Both the position numbers and the translations under genes were made by a program. From Chitinophaga nivalis (lineage in GTDB: Bacteria > Bacteroidota > Bacteroidia > Chitinophagales > Chitinophagaceae), in the NCBI RefSeq assembly GCF_025989125.1, contig NZ_JAPDNR010000001.1:2090301-2154300 (forward strand): a stretch of DNA of 64,000 nucleotides, written 5' to 3'. Under the pieces are notes generated by a model. The model was not told the origin of the DNA. It made no database searches and was given only the letters and a program-made list of their open reading frames with translations. This document shows, piece by piece, positions 7,295 through 14,980 of this stretch. The first letter of the stretch is position 1, and each line of letters starts with the position of its first letter.

Positions 7295-9856
7295 ATGGAT
7301 ACATATACAAGCACTGATTTTGTGGCCCAACTGGCCGAATATGAAACTCCTTTCGCAGATCCGGGATTACGTGAAGCTGCAACAATTACCACAGCATCCG
7401 AAGGTAGCGCATATGAAAACCTGCAAGGGTACGAAAGCCCATTTGCCTCATCATACGAAACCATGGAGTCCATGGAATATTCCCCCTATGCGAAAGAGTT
7501 TGCTCATTTCACTGCAGCGCTGCATGACAGAGAGTTTTCTGAAACCTTATATGAAATGGCTGCTGAAATGGAAAACGTGGCTACTTCCAATTTCACTGAT
7601 GAAGCGCCTACTGCAGAGCGGTATGCAACGATATCGCTTCGGCAATCGGAAGAATATCTTGCACCTGTAGCGCTTGAAGCAGAAAAAATGATTGATAAAG
7701 TAAATGAGGCGTTGGGACTCAATCATTTTGCAGATCAGAATGAAGCGGGGATAGATCATTTTTTCAATGAGCTGTCAACCATGAATCATGGCTTAATGCC
7801 TGCACAGGAACAGTTCCTGAAATCCCTGGGAAGAAAACTGAAAGGGGTAGTCAAAGGTGGTCTTAAAATAATAGGTAAGATCGCTTCCCTGCCATTAAAT
7901 TTATTATTGAAACGCATCAAGCCTTTGGTTAACCGTATATTAAGGGGCGTACTCCGGTTCGGTATTTCTAAATTACCGGCTGGTTTACAGCCTTACGCCC
8001 GTACGCTTGCAGGTAAGTTACAAGTAAGAGAAGCCGGTGAAGCAGGAGAGCTGGAGGCTGAAAACCCTACTACTGCAAATCTGGAAGCGTTGCAGCTGGA
8101 ATTTGACCAGCAGGTAGGTCAACTGGTGTTTGCTTCCAACGAACAGGAAGCAGCAGAACTGATGTCTGAATATGAATCCTCCTGGGAAACTACTGACAGA
8201 GAGGTCCTGAATGAAGCAGAAGACGCCAGCCAGCCGTCTCTTCAGGCGGCAAGGGAACAATTGATGCTGGAGCTCAGCAAACTACCAGAAGGAGAAAGTC
8301 CGGCGCCGGCTTTAGAACGTTTCCTGCCTGTTGCATTAATGGCAGTACGGCCTGTATTGCGCCCAATTATCAGTATGGTAGGACGGGATAAGATTGTTGG
8401 GTTAATTGCGAAAATATTAAGTATACCACTTAAAGCTGTTATCCCACCTAAAATAGCCAATGTACTGGCATCCAGTATCAGCAGTATTGGTTTAGCGGGG
8501 CTGGGGCTGGAAACCAGTGAGGCCGGCCCGGCTCTTGGACAGGAGGCCATTGTAAATACCATCCAGGAAACCATCCAGCACCTAAGGCCAATGGATGAAA
8601 CCATTCTCTCCAACCAGGAATTACTGACGGCGGAGGTACTGGAGTCTTTTGAACAGGCTGTGATGAATAATTTCCCTGCACAGTTTGTGAGAAAAGATTT
8701 GCAAACAGGCGATCCGGAAGGTGTATGGATCATGAAGCCAAGAAAGGGGCCTAAGCATTTATACAAAAAATACTCAAAAGTATATAGTGTTAATATCACT
8801 CCCTTTGTATTGAAAGCGGTAAAGACTTTCGGATATATTCCGCTGTCTTCTTTTGTAAAAGACAGACTGGGTTTGGATCCTGCCAAGCCTATACAGGCAA
8901 GAATACATTTGTACGAATCTATCCCCGGCACAAAGCTATCGCAAATCAGTAGTAGTGAAAAGAAAACGCAGGGGCTGTCGGTGGCGGGCGGTTACGTACA
9001 GCTGCATCCCCTTTCTGTTTGCGCGGCAGCCATGTTGCTGGGTAATCCGGCACTAGGGGTAGAGGTGGACCAGCAGTTTTTGAGCACCCCTCACAAAATT
9101 GGTGTAGGTCAGCGCTTTTTTTATCTGGAAATCCCGGGTGCAAAACTAAAGATTGTATCCGGTGGCCGGCCGGCAGGAGTAAGCGATATTCAGGGCGTGA
9201 TAGATTTTACGAAAGGAACGATTCTGCTGAATTATTTTTTCAGTGAAGAAGAGGCAAAAGGGATAGTTGGCAGATTGAATATGAGTGATTATGGGGGAGC
9301 TGCCCAAAGCATGTCTAAATCAGTATGGGTGACGCTGCACAATATTCTCCTTAAAGATGTGAAGAGCAAGGTTAAAATCATACATGAAGCCGTGCCGGAA
9401 CTTTATCTCGAAAATTATACAGAACAGGGGGAACAGTTTCTTCCGAACATTATTGGAGGAATAACATCCCGTTTGGGAAGTCTGGCAGGGAAAATATTAC
9501 CGGGAGGAGGAACCGCTGCTGCATCAGGAGCTGGCGCATCTGGTGGTGGTGGTGGAATAGGTCAAACCATTCTGATAAAGTTGATAGAAAAAGTAATTGA
9601 TAAACTGGTGGATGCTGCTTTTAAGGCACTTACCAATTATTTCCGTGGCCGCGCAGCAGAATTTAAACAGGCACAGGCTGCACCGGCAGATGGGGTTACC
9701 GTAAAAATATTCTGGATGGATGTTCCCGGATTAACGCAACTGGCGCCGGTAATCAGCGCTATCAAAGGAAAGTTGTCACTGGGAAATATCACCAGTGCAC
9801 TAGCCATGGTACCTCTTCCTGATATTCAAATAAAAGCAGGAAAACAGTTTAATTAA
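7295..9856 (+). CDS. Large uncharacterised protein with repeated Y-E-[ST]-P-F motifs and amphipathic segments
   Basis: I do not recognise this 853-aa protein. The N-terminus is acidic and carries EYETPFA (15-21), GYESPFA (45-51) and the degenerate EYSPY (61-65). No signal peptide is visible. Residues ~176-240 form a cationic, amphipathic segment (SLGRKLKGVVKGGLKIIGKI, then LPLNLLLKRIKPLVNRIL). A second such segment occurs at ~339-405 (IAKILSIPLKAVIPPKIANV), and a third with a Gly/Ala-rich linker near the C-terminus (~714-785, IGQTILIKLIEKVIDKLVDA). Between them is a soluble mixed alpha/beta region. The layout could suit a membrane-active or particle-loaded protein, but that is inference. It heads a tight four-gene set (gaps 15, 14 and 24 nt). 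The ATG was chosen over an in-frame TTG 18 codons upstream, whose extension reads like non-coding sequence. Confidence 0.8.
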   Translation: MDTYTSTDFVAQLAEYETPFADPGLREAATITTASEGSAYENLQGYESPFASSYETMESMEYSPYAKEFAHFTAALHDREFSETLYEMAAEMENVATSNFTDEAPTAERYATISLRQSEEYLAPVALEAEKMIDKVNEALGLNHFADQNEAGIDHFFNELSTMNHGLMPAQEQFLKSLGRKLKGVVKGGLKIIGKIASLPLNLLLKRIKPLVNRILRGVLRFGISKLPAGLQPYARTLAGKLQVREAGEAGELEAENPTTANLEALQLEFDQQVGQLVFASNEQEAAELMSEYESSWETTDREVLNEAEDASQPSLQAAREQLMLELSKLPEGESPAPALERFLPVALMAVRPVLRPIISMVGRDKIVGLIAKILSIPLKAVIPPKIANVLASSISSIGLAGLGLETSEAGPALGQEAIVNTIQETIQHLRPMDETILSNQELLTAEVLESFEQAVMNNFPAQFVRKDLQTGDPEGVWIMKPRKGPKHLYKKYSKVYSVNITPFVLKAVKTFGYIPLSSFVKDRLGLDPAKPIQARIHLYESIPGTKLSQISSSEKKTQGLSVAGGYVQLHPLSVCAAAMLLGNPALGVEVDQQFLSTPHKIGVGQRFFYLEIPGAKLKIVSGGRPAGVSDIQGVIDFTKGTILLNYFFSEEEAKGIVGRLNMSDYGGAAQSMSKSVWVTLHNILLKDVKSKVKIIHEAVPELYLENYTEQGEQFLPNIIGGITSRLGSLAGKILPGGGTAAASGAGASGGGGGIGQTILIKLIEKVIDKLVDAAFKALTNYFRGRAAEFKQAQAAPADGVTVKIFWMDVPGLTQLAPVISAIKGKLSLGNITSALAMVPLPDIQIKAGKQFN

Positions 9857-9871
9857 TTTTCAACACCGGTT

Positions 9872-11131
9872 ATGCCCGTTCTCAGCAATATTGTATACGC
9901 GTCCCTGAAGAGGCAGATAACACATTGGCTGCAGGCAGCTTCCCGCCTATCTGCGCTGGATCACCTGGCATCATTAAATGCCTGGCAGGGGCTTGACAAT
10001 GCGATTGTGCAATCCCTGCGCAAATCATTGCAAACGGGTATTGCAGAAGTAGTGGGGTTAGGGAAAAGTCTGGCCGTTCAGCTCGAACTTTCAAAAGATC
10101 AGCAGGAATGGAATATGCTGAGAAAAGGTGTGATAACACTCCGGAATAAATACCTGATGGCAGAAGAAACCATCCATTTTTTTACGGTGGCTGTTAATTC
10201 CAGAACAACTCCCAATGTAGCAGCTTTGCTAAGGGCCTGTGATATATTGTGTGTAAAGAGTATGGAAGCATTGCTGAAACCACTGGGAAAGGAGGCTCCG
10301 TTGGTGCTCACCTATATTGATAAAGGTATTGGTGCTTCTATTCTAAAGGCAGGATTGCGTTTGTGGGATGGGAATATAAGTACAGTCGCGGCTGTTAAAA
10401 TCACCCAACATAATCTTTTTCGCCCTACTGCTATCATCCATGAAACAGGACACCAGATTGCGCATATACTTAACTGGAATGAAGAATTGGCGGATGGGCT
10501 GCGGAAGGGGCTTCACAGCTACCCGCCACAGGTAGGAATGGCATATGCAGGATGGGCCAGTGAAATTGCTGCGGATGCATTTGCGTTTGTACATACAGGT
10601 TATGCTGCCGTTGCCGCATTAAGTGATGTATTGAGTGGAGAAGCATTTACGGTTTTTGCTTTCCGTGCAAAAGATCCTCATCCTATTTCGTATGTACGGG
10701 TGATGATGAATATTGCCATGTGTAAGGCCTTTTTCGGAACAGGTCCCTGGGATGATCTGGCCACTGCTTTTGAGAATGATTATAATATCGACCGGGCGGA
10801 GTATTTGTCTGTTCCGCTTATCAGATCCTGCATGGAGGCGATGCCGGAGGTGATCAATATTATTCTGCGAAATAAATACCGGGCCTTCGGCGGGCAGTCA
10901 TTGTCACAGCTGATTCCGCCTGCTGCCGTTAGTCCAAAGGAACTGAATAAGCTGGAATATATAGCTGGTCCGGCATTATTTACATCCCATGCATGGATAT
11001 CAAAAGAATGTTTGCGCCTGCTGGCGTTGATCGGTTATAAGATAGGCACCGGGCAGGGAGATCTTGCTGCACTATACAAATTACAGGAAGAATGGATGAT
11101 TAAGCTGGGATTTTCTATTCCATTAAACTAA
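9872..11131 (+). CDS. HEXXH zinc-metalloprotease-like protein of the 7.3-12.8 kb cassette
   Basis: A 419-aa protein without a signal peptide. The zinc-binding motif HETGH is at residues 190-194 within AIIHETGHQIAHILNW. A downstream helix WASEIAADAFAF offers Glu231 as third ligand and Asp235, the usual gluzincin spacing (E..xD). The N-terminal 180 residues are mostly helical and not recognised. It starts 15 nt after the 853-aa gene and ends 14 nt before the 114-aa gene, so the four are very likely co-transcribed. A plausible role is processing of the 853-aa neighbour or of an external target; nothing in the sequence fixes this. Confidence 0.8.
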   Translation: MPVLSNIVYASLKRQITHWLQAASRLSALDHLASLNAWQGLDNAIVQSLRKSLQTGIAEVVGLGKSLAVQLELSKDQQEWNMLRKGVITLRNKYLMAEETIHFFTVAVNSRTTPNVAALLRACDILCVKSMEALLKPLGKEAPLVLTYIDKGIGASILKAGLRLWDGNISTVAAVKITQHNLFRPTAIIHETGHQIAHILNWNEELADGLRKGLHSYPPQVGMAYAGWASEIAADAFAFVHTGYAAVAALSDVLSGEAFTVFAFRAKDPHPISYVRVMMNIAMCKAFFGTGPWDDLATAFENDYNIDRAEYLSVPLIRSCMEAMPEVINIILRNKYRAFGGQSLSQLIPPAAVSPKELNKLEYIAGPALFTSHAWISKECLRLLALIGYKIGTGQGDLAALYKLQEEWMIKLGFSIPLN

Positions 11132-11145
11132 TCAATCAAAAGTAT

Positions 11146-11490
11146 ATGGAAGACTTAATTCAGAATATCTATAACATATCTGCACTGATCGATGGTTTAA
11201 GGTTCACCCTGCAGGATAAAATGAGGGCAGGTAAAATGCATGACGTGGCAGAAATCTGTAAGACCATTAATTCCCACCTGGTATACCTCGAAGAAATGAA
11301 AGCGGCATTAAGAATATTAAAAGGCGAAACAGATGATCCATTATCGGATAAAGATGAAATAGACCGGATCAATGGTAGAATTGCCGGTGTACTAATGGGC
11401 GGCGGCGGGGCCAATATACGACCGCCACAACATAGTGCCCCACCACCTTTGCCTCCTCACTGGCATGAAACAATTGTAACAGATAAATAG
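11146..11490 (+). CDS. Small coil plus proline-rich protein of the cassette
   Basis: A 114-aa protein of unknown function. Residues 1-60 are predicted by eye as two long charged/hydrophobic helices (coiled-coil-like: IYNISALIDGLRFTLQDKM, then a helix with NSHLVYLEEMKAAL). A Gly run (LMGGGGAN) and a proline/histidine-rich tail (APPPLPPHWHE) follow. Such a layout suits a small adaptor, chaperone or scaffold. It is spaced 14 and 24 nt from its neighbours in the same direction. It has no signal peptide and no membrane segment. Confidence 0.7.
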   Translation: MEDLIQNIYNISALIDGLRFTLQDKMRAGKMHDVAEICKTINSHLVYLEEMKAALRILKGETDDPLSDKDEIDRINGRIAGVLMGGGGANIRPPQHSAPPPLPPHWHETIVTDK

Positions 11491-11514
11491 GGTATTAATC
11501 TAAAATAAATCTAT

Positions 11515-12768
11515 ATGGATATCCTTGATAATATCATCTACGCGCATCTTAACAGTAAACTGCAAGATAATACGCTCATTCATAGCGATTTTATACCTGA
11601 TTTTTCTGCTCCGGCTCCCAAGCCGGTGAATGCCACCAGGCCGGTGAAAATTTATACCTATTCGCCGGAAGACAAATTTAAGTACCAGGCGTATGAAGAT
11701 GTCAGCTCTATCGAGAAAGCTATTAACCTGCATTGGTATGATGTCAATAATGCAAAAAAATATAAGTTGCCGGGCGGAGAGACCGTCAGTGATTTCGCTA
11801 TAACGACTACTTATCACCTGATATCGCCCTATCTGATAGAGAATACCAAGTTGTTACTGGTCATGGAAAAGTTAATAGAGAAATACATGCATGATGAAGA
11901 CCTGGGGTTGGCTGTGGGTATGGCCAACGGAGAAGTGGTATTTAACTGGTTACAGAATGCGGAAAAATTATTTTTCAAAAGTGATTATCCGCGAGCCGGT
12001 AATGTACGCAGCCTCTTGCGTACCAGCGCCGATGCTACCAGACGGAATGCCTATTGGCGTATGTTTGGAATGGACCTGGCATTCGGTGATAATAATCCTG
12101 GTACAGGCTATTACAAAGCCCAGGCGTCCAATCAGGAGTTTGTAGCGTTGTTTGAAAAATATCTTGCAGAAATATGGCAGGGGTTTCAGAATGCCAGAAA
12201 TACATCCGGCCCCAACACAACAGATGTAAATGTCATCTGTGAACTGGCCATTGACCTGAACGACAGACTCCTCGCCAGAAGAGGAGCTGCATTAGGTACT
12301 ACTAAATATGCCAATCAGAACCTGGCAAGAGAAGAGTTTGCGGCGGTATTGATCACTACCTGGTTTACACTTCCTTTTACTTTTAATAGTCCTTTTGTGG
12401 AATTGTTTAACCTGAAATCAAGTGTGATTGGTGATCGGGTGGCCAGAGCAGGTAACAAAGCCGGTATCATGATACATAACAAAAGTCAGGCGTTGTTTGA
12501 AATGGCCGGCCCGGCTGCCATCGTTTTATCTGCCATTGAACTGGGGGATGCCCTTACTGATCCTACTTATATACAAGGCTTGTTATCCAGTCTTAATCCA
12601 GGTGTTGTACGACCCGTAGAGGCGGAACTAATGAATCATTTTCTCACCGTTATCAATAATTGGGAAAAAGCCACCAGTCATCGTATCAAGAACCCTGCTG
12701 CCAATCTTAACGGAAAGGTGGTTATAACAGATACGACCCGCAATAAGTTGGGGTTACCATTGAAATGA
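11515..12768 (+). CDS. Uncharacterised 417-aa protein, last gene of the cassette
   Basis: I do not recognise this protein. It begins MDILDNIIYAHLNSKLQD, which resembles the starts of two neighbours: the protease begins VLSNIVYASLKRQI and the 114-aa protein begins MEDLIQNIYNISAL. A shared N-terminal [DS]NI[IV]Y-A-like element may be a common docking or targeting signal. The rest is soluble and mostly helical, with a Pro/Ala-rich linker near residue 27 and no obvious catalytic motif. It is the last gene before a strong terminator at 12795-12827, which closes the transcript. Confidence 0.75.
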   Translation: MDILDNIIYAHLNSKLQDNTLIHSDFIPDFSAPAPKPVNATRPVKIYTYSPEDKFKYQAYEDVSSIEKAINLHWYDVNNAKKYKLPGGETVSDFAITTTYHLISPYLIENTKLLLVMEKLIEKYMHDEDLGLAVGMANGEVVFNWLQNAEKLFFKSDYPRAGNVRSLLRTSADATRRNAYWRMFGMDLAFGDNNPGTGYYKAQASNQEFVALFEKYLAEIWQGFQNARNTSGPNTTDVNVICELAIDLNDRLLARRGAALGTTKYANQNLAREEFAAVLITTWFTLPFTFNSPFVELFNLKSSVIGDRVARAGNKAGIMIHNKSQALFEMAGPAAIVLSAIELGDALTDPTYIQGLLSSLNPGVVRPVEAELMNHFLTVINNWEKATSHRIKNPAANLNGKVVITDTTRNKLGLPLK

Positions 12769-12794
12769 TAAGAGGCGGTAACTGATAATAATTC

Positions 12795-12827
12795 CAGGCA
12801 GCCGGAGGGATTTCTTCCGGCTGCCTG
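12795..12827 (+). terminator. Rho-independent terminator closing the 7.3-12.8 kb cassette
   Basis: Perfect 11-bp GC-rich stem (12795-12805 with 12817-12827) and 11-nt loop, followed by CTTT. It lies 27 nt after the last cassette gene. Confidence 0.8.
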
Positions 12828-12911
12828 CTTTGATAGGTGCTTTATCTTTAAAATAAGTGACTTAATAGATTATCTGTTTTTTGAAAAGACAACAACCTAA
12901 AAGGAGGATTC

Positions 12912-12989
12912 ATGAAATTTGGCTACTTTTATCTATGCTGGAGGAACGATAAATGGATAATAACACGACAAACCGCCTTTCGCGGCTGA
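12912..12989 (+). CDS. Possible 25-aa leader peptide with strong Shine-Dalgarno, overlapping the WYL gene
   Basis: An ATG is preceded by AAAAGGAGG (12899-12907) at ideal spacing, a rare strong ribosome site in Bacteroidota. The frame codes for MKFGYFYLCWRNDKWIITRQ plus five residues. It ends 37 nt inside the WYL-regulator gene in another frame, so its translation could couple or attenuate the regulator. It is short and could be chance. Confidence 0.25.
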   Translation: MKFGYFYLCWRNDKWIITRQTAFRG

Positions 12990-13645
12990 CTGCTATACTT
13001 ATTCAATTGCAAACAAAGCCACTTGTGACTGCAACCGGGTTAGCAGATAAGTTTTCTGTAAGTATCCGAACTATTTATAGAGATATAAAGGCGCTGGAAC
13101 AGGCGGGAGTACCCATTATCACAGAAGAGGGAAAAGGATATTCCCTGATGGAAGGATATAAAGTTCCCCCGGTTATGTTCACTGAAAGTGAGGCAAACGC
13201 ATTGATACTGGCAGAACAGTTGGTATTGAACAACAAGGATGCATCTTTTGTAAAAGACTATACGGACGCCATTGAAAAAATAAAGGCGGTTTTACGCTAT
13301 ACGGAGAAACATAAAGCTAATCTGCTGACAGAACGTACACGGTATACCCAAAATATTAATCGTGAAAGGACGAGCAATAATTTATCGACCCTTCAATTTG
13401 CGCTGACCAATTTTCAACTGGTTCAAATTGAATATATGAATGAAGAGGGTAACCTGAGTAGCAGAATAATTGAACCATTTGCATTATTGAGCACCCAGGA
13501 AAACTGGTTGCTGGTAGCCTGGTGCCGGCTTAGAAAAGACTTCAGATATTTCAGGCTCGACAGGATTCAGCAGGCAAAGTTACTGGCTGAAAGGTTTACC
13601 CCTCATAAAATGACCTTGCAGGATTTTTTTGATAAGTATTATTAA
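12953..13645 (+). CDS. WYL-domain transcriptional regulator (YafY/DeoR-like)
   Basis: A 230-aa protein with an N-terminal HTH_11 winged helix (residues ~8-65; LADKFSVSIRTIYRDIKALE). The conserved linker KGYSLMEGYKVPPVMFTESE follows, then a WYL domain (LVQIEYMNEEG, the Arg-rich RIIEPFALLS, and LLVAWCRLRKDFRYFRLDRI). WYL regulators bind nucleotide or other small ligands and often control stress or defence genes. It is followed 98 nt later by the RidA-like gene, its likely target. A TAATTTTG -7-like element before that gene (13688-13695) suggests a separate promoter. Confidence 0.92.
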   Translation: MDNNTTNRLSRLTAILIQLQTKPLVTATGLADKFSVSIRTIYRDIKALEQAGVPIITEEGKGYSLMEGYKVPPVMFTESEANALILAEQLVLNNKDASFVKDYTDAIEKIKAVLRYTEKHKANLLTERTRYTQNINRERTSNNLSTLQFALTNFQLVQIEYMNEEGNLSSRIIEPFALLSTQENWLLVAWCRLRKDFRYFRLDRIQQAKLLAERFTPHKMTLQDFFDKYY

Positions 13646-13743
13646 TTTTCTTCTTACCCCTGACATACCGCTGTCACATCCCCCTTTTAATTTTGAGGCA
13701 TCGAATGACGGAACGTCGTTTGGTAACGCTTAAAAATATAAAT

Positions 13744-14136
13744 ATGGAAAAAAACACGTATGATCCCTGGACATGGGGAGAAAGGACCAACTCAGCACAG
13801 GCTGTTGAAGTCAAAAATGTAACGGGTACACTGTATTGTTCAGGGCAGGTAGCGATTGACGCCAATGGTATACCCAGCAGCGCAGATATGCGTTCACAGC
13901 TTATACAGACAATTCAGAATTTGGAGCAGCTGATCAGTGAATCGGGCTATGAGTGTAAAAACATAGTAAGGCTCAATGTTTATACCACTACTGTGCAGGA
14001 CTTCTTTGCCACCTGTATGGATATTTACACCGCGTTTCTGACAAAATACGGTATTAAACAAGCAACTACCCTGTTGGAAGTGAAGGGGCTTTTTGCTACA
14101 TTAACTGTTGAACTGGAAGCTACTGTGGTAAAGTAA
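13744..14136 (+). CDS. RidA/YjgF-family protein
   Basis: A 130-aa Rid-fold protein (YCSGQVAIDANGIPSSADM, NIVRLNVYTTTVQDFF, ATTLLEVKGLFATLTVELEA). Canonical RidA deaminates reactive enamine/imine intermediates using an active-site Arg in the P-A-R-S segment. Here the equivalent reads KQATTLLEV, so that Arg appears to be replaced by Thr and the protein probably belongs to a non-deaminase Rid subgroup. I start at ATG 13744 because the sequence upstream would run through the TAATTTTG promoter element at 13688-13695. It is downstream of, and possibly controlled by, the WYL regulator. Confidence 0.85.
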   Translation: MEKNTYDPWTWGERTNSAQAVEVKNVTGTLYCSGQVAIDANGIPSSADMRSQLIQTIQNLEQLISESGYECKNIVRLNVYTTTVQDFFATCMDIYTAFLTKYGIKQATTLLEVKGLFATLTVELEATVVK

Positions 14137-14147
14137 TTATTTGCCGG

Positions 14148-14187
14148 AAAAGGCAGCTGCTAATATTTTGTGGCAGTTGTCTTTTTC
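14148..14187 (+). terminator. Terminator after the RidA-like gene
   Basis: Arms 14148-14160 and 14172-14184 pair with G-U pairs and an 11-nt loop. A run of five T (14182-14186) begins in the right arm. Confidence 0.6.
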
Positions 14188-14260
14188 CTGTTTTTATCCG
14201 GATGTACTGTAAGTAACTGGAGTTTCCTTTACCTGCTGAAAATAGGAATGGGACATCACT

Positions 14261-14980
14261 TTAATCTTTAAAGTCACCCTGTTGTTTGTTTGTCAGATAC
14301 TGCTTTAGGTCTTGTTGCTTCCTGCGACTTATAGGTAATTCATGCCCTGCAATTCGAACCCGGGATTGGGTAACCGTACTAATGTGATCTAAAGACGCAA
14401 TGTAGGATTTGTGAATCTTTAAAAAACTATTTTGTGGTAAACGTTCATGGATACCTTTCAAACTGGAGTACACGGTATATTTTCGTTTCGTAGTAACGAT
14501 ATGTACATAGTTGAGCATAGATTCGATAAATAATATATCCGCGAGGGTGATTTTCTCTAAACAATTATCACACTTGACATATAAATAATCGGGTTGTTCC
14601 CGATTGTTTTTTACGGTTGATGAGCCACTGATTTTAATTTTTGCCTTTTCACAGGCCTTTGAGAAACGCTCAAACGTTACCGGTTTCAATAGGTAATCGG
14701 TGACCTCCAGCTCAAATCCCTGTAAGGCATATTCAGGATACGCCGTGATAAAGATGATCTGCTGGAAGATATCTTTTTGTTGTAAAAATTCAATGCCACT
14801 CATTTGTGGCATTTTAATGTCCAGAAAAATCAGGTCCACCACTTCGGTTTGTAAGATGGCGCTGGCAATAACCGGATTGCGGGCTGTTCCAACCAGCTGT
14901 AAAAAGGGTATCTGCTCAATGTAAGCTTCGAGTTGTCTGCGTGCCAGTGGCTCATCTTCTACAATAATACAATTCAGCAT
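14261..14980 (-). CDS. LytTR-family response regulator (second pair)
   Basis: A receiver domain (IVEDEPLARRQL; phospho-Asp in LIFLDIKMPQMSG; Lys in LLKPVTFERF) is joined to a C-terminal LytTR DNA-binding domain (ILFIESMLNYVHIVTT, FLKIHKSYIASLDHIS). Length is 239 aa, normal for the family. Its start overlaps the kinase stop by 7 nt, so the two are translationally coupled. It resembles the regulator at 616-1308 in layout, though the sequences differ. Confidence 0.94.
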   Translation of the reverse strand: MLNCIIVEDEPLARRQLEAYIEQIPFLQLVGTARNPVIASAILQTEVVDLIFLDIKMPQMSGIEFLQQKDIFQQIIFITAYPEYALQGFELEVTDYLLKPVTFERFSKACEKAKIKISGSSTVKNNREQPDYLYVKCDNCLEKITLADILFIESMLNYVHIVTTKRKYTVYSSLKGIHERLPQNSFLKIHKSYIASLDHISTVTQSRVRIAGHELPISRRKQQDLKQYLTNKQQGDFKD

